Shown here one piece after another: positions 5,402 to 10,842 of a stretch of 10,842 bases of DNA. The first letter of the stretch is position 1; each line of letters opens with the position of its first letter. A program made the translations under genes and the position numbers. A model generated the notes under the pieces. The model made no database searches. It was not told where the DNA came from and saw only the letters and a list, made by a program, of their open reading frames with translations. The stretch is from Acidobacteriota bacterium (GTDB lineage Bacteria > Acidobacteriota > Terriglobia > UBA7540), in contig JAKASH010000047.1 in assembly GCA_021828225.1 (NCBI GenBank), forward strand, positions 1-10,842. The letters are read 5' to 3'.

Positions 5402-6636
5402 AGATTCCCCGGGGATTTTTACTAGGGGTGGGGCTGGGCTTTACGCTAGTCGTTAGCCTGGGCAGTGTTCGTTTGTGGTGCCAAACCGCGGCGCATGAAT
5501 CCCCAAGCCAGCAGGTTTCTTCATCCGGGTCTTCCAAGGCTATCGCTGCGCAAGCTCGGCAAGCCTTCGTAACCGGCAATTACCAGAAAGCGATAGAGCT
5601 TTATAGAGAACTGGTCAAGGCGGCCCCCGGCGTGGCTGAAATTCATTCTAATCTCGCCGTCGCGTACTACGTTTCCGGACGATTCGATGACGCGGCGCGC
5701 GAAGCCCGAATTGCACTTAAGCTCAAGCCCACGCTTCTAAACGCGCATTACTTTCTTGGCGCCAGCCTTGCCGAGAGCGGATATTGCCGGGAGGCCCTGC
5801 CCTACCTGGAAAAGGACTTCCCGCGCGTCAAAGATCCTAAATTGAAACTCGTCATCGGGACCAATGCGCTTCGGTGTTTTATGGCCCTGAACCACGTGAA
5901 CAAGGCAATCGACTACGATCAGATTCTCACCCGCGAGTTTCCAGACGATCCTGAGATCCTCTACCTCACCACGCACATGTTTTCCGATCTTTCAACGCAG
6001 GCGTCGCAGCGCCTGCTGGCAACTTCCCCGGGCTCATATCAGGTCCAGCGTCTGAATGCCGAAGTGCTGGAACTTCAGGGGAAACCACAGGAAGCCATCG
6101 CTGAGTACCGCAAGGTCTTGAGTCTCGACCCGCGTGTGCCGGGCATTCATTATGAAATCGGCACGATCCTGCTGCAGCAGAGTCACCAGTTAGCGACTTT
6201 GCATGAGGCAAAGAAGGAGTTTGAGGCCGAATTGCAAATCGATCCCGGGAACGCCCGGGCGGAGTATCAACTGGGAGAGATCGCCAGTACAGTTCGCGAC
6301 TGGAACGACGCCATTGCGCATCTGGAGAACGCGGTGAAGTTGGACCCTCAGATGGTGCCGGCGCTGGTCAGCCTGGGAGAGGCCTATGCGGCCGCAGGCC
6401 GGGTCAAGGATGCTGTTGCCCCACTCGAACGCGCAACGGAACTCGATCCCGATAATGCCGATGCTCATTACCGGTTGTCCTTCGTGTATCGTCGTCTGGG
6501 TCGCAACCGGGATGCGAATCAGCAACTCGCGGCTTACAAGAAAGCCTATGAAATACTCCTTAAATACAAACAGAGAATTCGCACGGGAGTAGTGGGGGAC
6601 GTCACGAAATCAGAAGCCGGCACTGCAGATCACTAG
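5398..6636 (+). CDS. Exported tetratricopeptide repeat protein (412 aa)
   Basis: The start is placed at ATG 5398, since the TTG at 5392 adds only two residues. MKIPRGFLLGVGLGFTLVVS is a hydrophobic signal peptide or signal anchor, followed by a Ser-rich linker (about 30-48). TPR units run from about residue 49 to 385: GNYQKAIELYRELVKAAP, SGRFDDAAREARIALKLKP, GKPQEAIAEYRKVLSLDP, RDWNDAIAHLENAVKLDP, AGRVKDAVAPLERATELDP, and a last unit before a Lys-rich C terminus. The middle (about 140-210) is less regular. The product is likely extracytoplasmic and acts as a binding scaffold; its partner is not shown by the sequence. The CRTAC1/UnbV gene follows after 43 bp on the same strand with no terminator between, so the two are probably co-transcribed. 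TPR and UnbV modules are also found fused in other bacteria, which supports a joint role. Confidence 0.88.
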   Translation: MKIPRGFLLGVGLGFTLVVSLGSVRLWCQTAAHESPSQQVSSSGSSKAIAAQARQAFVTGNYQKAIELYRELVKAAPGVAEIHSNLAVAYYVSGRFDDAAREARIALKLKPTLLNAHYFLGASLAESGYCREALPYLEKDFPRVKDPKLKLVIGTNALRCFMALNHVNKAIDYDQILTREFPDDPEILYLTTHMFSDLSTQASQRLLATSPGSYQVQRLNAEVLELQGKPQEAIAEYRKVLSLDPRVPGIHYEIGTILLQQSHQLATLHEAKKEFEAELQIDPGNARAEYQLGEIASTVRDWNDAIAHLENAVKLDPQMVPALVSLGEAYAAAGRVKDAVAPLERATELDPDNADAHYRLSFVYRRLGRNRDANQQLAAYKKAYEILLKYKQRIRTGVVGDVTKSEAGTADH

Positions 6637-6679
6637 TGCCAGAATATTTCTGGGCTCCATGCGCTGATCCTGCAATCCC

Positions 6680-8434
6680 ATGGACAGAAGAAGTTTTTTC
6701 AGATCACTTTTGCCAGCCGGAGCTGTCCTCTGGCCTCTCACGAAGTTGCACGCTCAGGGCATGGCTTCGCGTGGCGTCCTTCCTGCACCGCGTCCGAAAT
6801 TTTCAGGACGCCCATGGCCCGTAACCTTTACCGACGTCGCCCCCCAGGCGAATCTCACGATTCCGGTGGTTTATGGAGAAGAATATGTAAAGCACTACAT
6901 CTTTGAGGCGAACGGGCCGGGCATCGCATTCTATGACTACGATAACGACGGCTGGCTTGATGCTTTTGTTCCGAGCGGGACCCAGAGCACATTTTCGCCC
7001 GGTCAGCCTTCTCCAACAAACCACCTTTACCATAACAATCGTGACGGAACGTTTACCGACGTCACGGAAAAAGCCGGCCTGACGCGCACAGGCTGGTGCT
7101 ATGGCGTTTGCATTGGCGACTACGACAACGACGGATATGACGACCTCTTCCTGACTTACTACGGCAAGAACGTTCTGTACCACAACAACGGTGATGGAAC
7201 GTTCACTGACGTCACGCAGAAGGCCGGGCTTGGGCAGGCGCGAACACGGTTTTCCACCGGCTGTACTTTCATCGATTATGACCGTGATGGGCATCTGGAC
7301 CTCTTCGCTTCCCGCTACATCGACTATGATTTCGAAAAAGGTCCGGTGGGCGGAAAGAGCCAGGCTTGCAAATTCGAAGGCGTGCCCGTCGCCTGCGGCC
7401 CGCTGGGCTTACCCAAGGAAACCTTATCGCTTTACCACAACAACGGTAATGGGACGTTTACCGAAGTTACCGAAAAAGCGGGCATCGCCATGGGGGAACG
7501 GCGCTACGGGCTTACGGCGGTAACGTTCGATTACAACAATGACGGCTGGCCCGACATCTTCGTCGCCTGCGATTCCACTCCCAATCTTCTTTTTCGTAAC
7601 AACCACGACGGGACCTTTACAGAAGTGGGGATGGAAGCGGGTTGTGCGGTGAACAGTGATGGCCAGGTCCAGTCCGGGATGGGCGTAGCGGTGGGCGACT
7701 ACGACGAAGATGGCTACCTCGATCTGTTTCTTCCGCACTTTAGCGGCGACACGCCGATTCTTTATCACAACATCGGCGGGAAATATTTTGACGACGCCAC
7801 CTATGCGGCCGGCCTTGCGGTCAATACACAATACGTCTGCTGGGGCGTCGGCTTTGCCGACTTGGACAACGATGGGTGGCTCGACATCTTTCACGTAACC
7901 GGGAGCGTCTACCCTGAGGTTCAGAAGGTGCATCCGGACTACAAGTTCAAGACGCAACGGGTAGTCTACCGCAATCTCGGCAACGGCGATTTCGAGGAGG
8001 TTTCAAGCCTGAGTGGACTGGCGGTCATGCGGCCCCATTCGAGCCGGGGCTGCGCTTTTGGCGATTTCAATAATGATGGCAGCCTGGACGTGCTGATTCT
8101 CAACCTCAGCGAGGCGCCCTCCCTTCTCCGCAACAACAATACGAGTGACAATCACTGGCTGGTTGTAAAGGCCATCGGCACGCGCTCGAACCGCTCCGCC
8201 ATCGGTGCCCGGATCATTGTTACGGCGAACGGCCACCGGCAGATTCGGGAAGTTCTGAGCGGTTCCAGTTACATTTCTCAAAGCGACTTTCGGCAGCACT
8301 TCGGCCTTGGAAAAGCCCACAAGGCCGACTCAGTTGAAGTCCACTGGCCAAGCGGCCACTTCGACCGCCTGTCAGGCGTCGATGCCGACCAGTTCATCGT
8401 TATCCGGGAAGGAGAAGGGATTGTTCGATCATGA
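6680..8434 (+). CDS. CRTAC1/UnbV (ASPIC) family protein with FG-GAP/VCBS repeats, Tat signal
   Basis: 584 residues. MDRRSFFRSLLPAGAVL is a twin-arginine signal (RRSFF), with likely cleavage after about residue 25-27 (LHAQG), so the protein probably folds in the cytoplasm and is exported. Seven calcium-type loops of the form DxDxDG or DxNNDG begin at residues 86, 147, 199, 284, 340, 394 and 462. Most blades end in L/VYxNxGxGTFTDV-like strands (116, 166, 251, 304, 361, 429), giving an integrin-alpha-like beta-propeller. Residues 505-560 are the UnbV/ASPIC domain (AIGARIIV, REVLSGSSYISQ, HFGLG, VEVHWPSG). Cys230 and Cys239 bracket the family's CxxxxxxxxCGP motif and may form a disulfide. The biochemical function is not known; adhesion or protein binding is inferred from the fold. 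No clear Shine-Dalgarno precedes ATG 6680, so translation may depend on the upstream TPR gene. Confidence 0.93.
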   Translation: MDRRSFFRSLLPAGAVLWPLTKLHAQGMASRGVLPAPRPKFSGRPWPVTFTDVAPQANLTIPVVYGEEYVKHYIFEANGPGIAFYDYDNDGWLDAFVPSGTQSTFSPGQPSPTNHLYHNNRDGTFTDVTEKAGLTRTGWCYGVCIGDYDNDGYDDLFLTYYGKNVLYHNNGDGTFTDVTQKAGLGQARTRFSTGCTFIDYDRDGHLDLFASRYIDYDFEKGPVGGKSQACKFEGVPVACGPLGLPKETLSLYHNNGNGTFTEVTEKAGIAMGERRYGLTAVTFDYNNDGWPDIFVACDSTPNLLFRNNHDGTFTEVGMEAGCAVNSDGQVQSGMGVAVGDYDEDGYLDLFLPHFSGDTPILYHNIGGKYFDDATYAAGLAVNTQYVCWGVGFADLDNDGWLDIFHVTGSVYPEVQKVHPDYKFKTQRVVYRNLGNGDFEEVSSLSGLAVMRPHSSRGCAFGDFNNDGSLDVLILNLSEAPSLLRNNNTSDNHWLVVKAIGTRSNRSAIGARIIVTANGHRQIREVLSGSSYISQSDFRQHFGLGKAHKADSVEVHWPSGHFDRLSGVDADQFIVIREGEGIVRS

Positions 8435-8498
8435 CGAATGGCTTTCCCTTATCTGTGTGGGAGACGGATGTGCCTCTACCGCTGACTCGTTGCTCCAA

Positions 8499-9524
8499 TC
8501 ATCGATGAAAGGTGGTTTCGGAAGAAAGGACACCGGCGGCTTTCATCTGAATCATGACGGTCCGGATTTTTGGAGCGAAGCGGCGTTTCGGCCTCACCCG
8601 CAGGTAAGCCTTCGTTTCATCATAAGCTTCGTCGAACTTGGATTCCTTAAGGTAAACATCCGCTAGTTTGACATACAGAATCGGGGGAGGCGTCTTATCC
8701 AGCGAGGACACCTCGCGAAATTCCTTCTCGGCATCCTCGTAATCCTTCATTCCGTATCGGGCTACGCCCATCTGATAATGGAACTGCCACGAGTCTAGCG
8801 AATGTGAGAGTCCCTGCTGAAGAACGTGTACACTGTTTGCATATTGGTTCTCAGCGTTAAGCAACTCGGCTAATTCTTCGTAGGCATTCAGGAAAGAGCT
8901 GTCGCACTTGATCGCTTTCTTCAGCCTGGCCTTGGCATCTGAGAGATGCGCCTTCCTGACGATCAAGATCGTGGCAAGGTCAGTCTGTGCTCCGGAGTAA
9001 CAGGGGTAATCTTGTGTTGCCTGCTCAAAATAACGTTGAGCCTGCAAAAAACGATGCGCCCTGAAGGCACGTTGTCCCTTCCGAAATTCCTTTTTTGCCC
9101 GGGGTGGGACCTTCAACTCTGCCACGGATGTCACATCTCCCTTGTTGAATTGGATTTTGTTCCTGGGAGTCAGGAAAACGTTAACGGTGAGATCGTCTGC
9201 AGAGTGTCTGAGGTTTGCTTCTCTCTCTGCTGTTTGAAATCCGCTCGCAGTAACCACCATCTGATAATCGAGTTTGTGCAAACCATCAAACTCATAATGG
9301 CCGTCGGAATCTACCGGCTGCACAGCCACCATCTGGCCTTGACTCGTTTCCAGGCGCACTGTTACGCCGAACGGGATTATCCCCCCGTCCTGTGTTTTCA
9401 TCTGCCCACTGATTGACGCCATACCCTGGCAAACGACGGTGGAAACATGCCCGAAAACAATAGGAAAGACTACGAGCATGAAGACGACAACTTTGCTCCA
9501 TGAAACAAATCGGAGTACCTGCAT
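8499..9524 (-). CDS. Exported protein: carboxypeptidase-regulatory-like domain plus TPR (341 aa)
   Basis: ATG 9524 has GAGGA six bases upstream. Residues 1-33 form a signal peptide (KVVVFMLVVFPIVFGHVS core). Residues 36-118 read as a carboxypeptidase-regulatory/transthyretin-like beta-sandwich (ASISGQMKTQDGG, VTVRLET, DSDGHYEFDGL, YQMVVTASGF), a module common on cell-surface proteins of Acidobacteriota and Bacteroidota. Residues 142-315 hold about five TPR units (RFLQAQRYFEQATQDYP, AENQYANSVHVLQQGL, MKDYEDAEKEFREVSSLD, ESKFDEAYDETKAYLRVRP). The likely role is binding or scaffolding outside the cytoplasm; the partner is unknown. It converges on the CRTAC1 gene with 64 bp between the stops and no clear terminator. 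It is the third exported TPR gene in under 6 kb, and its own promoter is visible upstream. Confidence 0.88.
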   Translation of the reverse strand: MQVLRFVSWSKVVVFMLVVFPIVFGHVSTVVCQGMASISGQMKTQDGGIIPFGVTVRLETSQGQMVAVQPVDSDGHYEFDGLHKLDYQMVVTASGFQTAEREANLRHSADDLTVNVFLTPRNKIQFNKGDVTSVAELKVPPRAKKEFRKGQRAFRAHRFLQAQRYFEQATQDYPCYSGAQTDLATILIVRKAHLSDAKARLKKAIKCDSSFLNAYEELAELLNAENQYANSVHVLQQGLSHSLDSWQFHYQMGVARYGMKDYEDAEKEFREVSSLDKTPPPILYVKLADVYLKESKFDEAYDETKAYLRVRPKRRFAPKIRTVMIQMKAAGVLSSETTFHR

Positions 9525-9575
9525 GGGTCGTCCTCGAATACGGAGTAAGTAAGCCTTCTTTCCCCTATGCTGAGG

Positions 9576-9604
9576 ATACTACGCGGCCCATCGATTCGTG
9601 TTAA
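9576..9604 (-). promoter_or_regulatory. Sigma70-like promoter of the carboxypeptidase-regulatory/TPR gene
   Basis: On the minus strand, TTAACA (9604-9599), exactly 17 bases, then TAGTAT (9581-9576). The leader to ATG 9524 is about 45 bases and contains the GAGGA ribosome site (9535-9531). The remainder of the 261-bp intergenic stretch up to 9785 shows no gene, strong hairpin or other site I can support. Confidence 0.5.
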
Positions 9605-9785
9605 GGGGATGCGCCCAGCACCAATCCAAAACACACTATGGCTCTGTCGATATGGTTCGCGATTTTTGGAAAATGAGTTACCGTACAGGCACGCCTCTGA
9701 TCCACCGGTGCAGACACCCCGGCCACACTGTCTGTGAGAGCGATTCATGTCCGCAGCAAACCTATAACGCCTGGATGCCGCTCTG

Positions 9786-10842
9786 CTACATCCGCGCAGG
9801 TACGGAGCCCGGAGCAATGTTCCAGCCGTTGACGGCCACGTAAGGCGTTGCGCCCTCTAAGGCGTCTTTCGAATAGCTGGCCGTGATCTCCCGTTCTTCT
9901 CCCGGCATCATTTCAAAGTAGTTGTCGTGCCACAGCACCGGAAGAATCTCGGCGCCGTGCTCGTTCCTGTTCACGCGAAGATGAATGAAGAAGGCAAGGT
10001 GCGAGGTCGGATTCCTGACCGTCACCCGAGTCACATCCCGATCGCCCTCCTCGTGCGTCGTTGCCTGAACGTTTAGCCGCACTTCGGGAAGGCTCTTCAG
10101 CCCCGTGAAGTCGGCATACGAACTGGTCGGCGTGTAATACCAGGTCGAGTGCTGCCAGTCCAGAACATCCGGCTTGGTGGAGAGCCAGTAGAAGTTCCTG
10201 CTCTCCACTTTTCCCGCCGAATCCTTCAGGGTCAGGCGGAGAAAATAGGTCGTCGAAAGGTCTTCCAGCTTGGGCACGTCAAAGATGCGCGTGCTGCTGT
10301 TCGGCCCGATGTTAACCGTCTCTTCCTTCGAAAACGCCTTCTTCAGATTGATGTCGTAAACCGCGGCGCTGACCTCAACCTTCTGATAAGGGTGCAGATG
10401 TGAGTTCACCACCACCACCGATTGGTCGTCATAGGAATACTGCACGTGGAGCGGTTCGCACGCTTTCTTGGTCCCGAAATAGCCCCCCGCCGGCCGCAGG
10501 TAGTAGTCGTAGAGGTGCCAGATCAGGCCCGGCCACGCCGTGTTCAGCATCCACTGGATGACACCTGTGGAAACGAACTCATTCCGGCGATAGCCCTCAA
10601 ACATCGCACGCTCGCCCTCGTAAGTCATCAGTTGAGACTCCTCGGCGTATTCGTCAACGTTGGTGGGTTTGCCGTAGCGCGCATCCATCGCATTGTTGAA
10701 GACGGTCAGGTGCTGGAACTGTCCACCCCCGGCGTGGAAATTCCAGACCGGGTTGATCGGCCAGAGGTCCTTTTCCGGCATCATCATTTTCAGCGAGGAC
10801 ACGGGAGGCACGGCCGGGCCGGGGCTGATCTCCGTCGCGAAT
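9786..10842 (-). CDS. Glycoside hydrolase family 2, exo-beta-D-glucosaminidase-like, C-terminal part
   Basis: The frame is open to the right edge; the GTG at 10811 is internal. The first visible residues, FATEISPGP, match the catalytic segment of CsxA-type enzymes, where the Glu of a TE motif is the nucleophile (here the codon at 10832-10830; assigned by analogy). The end of the TIM barrel follows (LWPINPVWNFH, YRRNEFVSTGVIQWMLN, LIWHLYDYYLRPAGGYFGTKKAC). Next comes a mannosidase-type Ig domain (about 120-205 from the GTG), then a C-terminal Ig fold typical of exo-beta-glucosaminidases (FYWLSTKPDVLDW, WYYTPTSSYADF, AVNGWN). Such enzymes remove GlcN from the non-reducing end of chitosan oligomers; beta-mannosidase-like activity is the main alternative. 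About 350 codons are present, with the N-terminal sugar-binding domain and acid/base residue outside. It is transcribed toward the TPR gene, 261 bp away, and is probably a separate unit. Confidence 0.85.
   Translation of the reverse strand, partial: FATEISPGPAVPPVSSLKMMMPEKDLWPINPVWNFHAGGGQFQHLTVFNNAMDARYGKPTNVDEYAEESQLMTYEGERAMFEGYRRNEFVSTGVIQWMLNTAWPGLIWHLYDYYLRPAGGYFGTKKACEPLHVQYSYDDQSVVVVNSHLHPYQKVEVSAAVYDINLKKAFSKEETVNIGPNSSTRIFDVPKLEDLSTTYFLRLTLKDSAGKVESRNFYWLSTKPDVLDWQHSTWYYTPTSSYADFTGLKSLPEVRLNVQATTHEEGDRDVTRVTVRNPTSHLAFFIHLRVNRNEHGAEILPVLWHDNYFEMMPGEEREITASYSKDALEGATPYVAVNGWNIAPGSVPARM

Noticed and set aside
7424..7957. Long minus-strand open frame opposite the CRTAC1 gene, and a similar one at 6803-7294.
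   Set aside because: Val/Ile-rich mirror translation of the Asp/Asn/Gly-rich repeat loops; the plus strand carries clear domains throughout.
7030..8000. Recurring DNA pattern encoding HNNxDGTFTDV, with roughly regular spacing, considered as a tandem repeat or CRISPR-like array.
   Set aside because: The copies diverge at DNA level and follow protein blade periodicity; they are coding repeats of the FG-GAP propeller.
8431..8508. A 25-codon frame (MTNGFPLSVW...) whose ATG overlaps the CRTAC1 stop as ATGA.
   Set aside because: No recognisable family, no Shine-Dalgarno, and it runs into the convergent TPR gene. Most likely a chance frame in the intergenic gap.
9711..9734. CAGACA/TGTCTG inverted repeat downstream of the glycoside hydrolase, considered as a terminator.
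   Set aside because: Only six base pairs with a 12-base loop and no T-tract.
9470..9817. Minus-strand open frame spanning the intergenic region before the carboxypeptidase-regulatory/TPR gene.
   Set aside because: It overlaps two well-supported genes in other frames, has no recognisable domain and lies over a good promoter.

Overview
The window looks like a chromosomal accessory segment from an Acidobacteriota-like bacterium. That placement is inferred from the gene mix and from remembered family resemblance, not from any search. The mix is exported TPR proteins, a Tat-exported CRTAC1/UnbV (ASPIC) beta-propeller protein, a TPR protein headed by a carboxypeptidase-regulatory-like domain, and a CsxA-like family 2 glycoside hydrolase.

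Left part (about 1-3750): a graveyard of nested mobile elements. A tyrosine recombinase enters from the left edge (+ strand, C-terminal part only). It meets, tail to tail, a minus-strand set of three adjacent tyrosine recombinase genes that resembles a recombinase-in-trio (RIT/Tn554-like) element. Only the last gene of the trio keeps a full set of catalytic residues and near-normal length. The first gene has lost its 3' half and the second its 5' end, as if one deletion fused them out of frame near position 2575-2590. The trio sits next to, and probably inside, an IS66-type operon. The IS66 accessory gene (3696 to 3301, minus) carries an in-frame TGA. The following tnpB-like gene survives only as its first few codons before the sequence changes into the trio's leader.

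Middle part (3879-9524): a compact locus for exported proteins. A minus-strand TPR gene (3879-5267) and a plus-strand TPR gene (5398-6636) diverge from a 130-bp region with a recognisable sigma70-like promoter on each side. The plus-strand TPR gene is followed after 43 bp by a CRTAC1/UnbV gene (6680-8434) with a twin-arginine signal and seven calcium-type DxDxDG loops. Converging on it is a third exported TPR gene (8499-9524) with its own promoter. TPR and CRTAC1/UnbV modules often occur together or fused, so a shared role outside the cytoplasm is plausible, but no biochemical function can be read from the sequence.

Right part (9786-10842): the C-terminal half of a family 2 glycoside hydrolase, most like exo-beta-D-glucosaminidase, running off the right edge on the minus strand. 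The 261 bp between it and the third TPR gene holds that gene's promoter and nothing else I can support.
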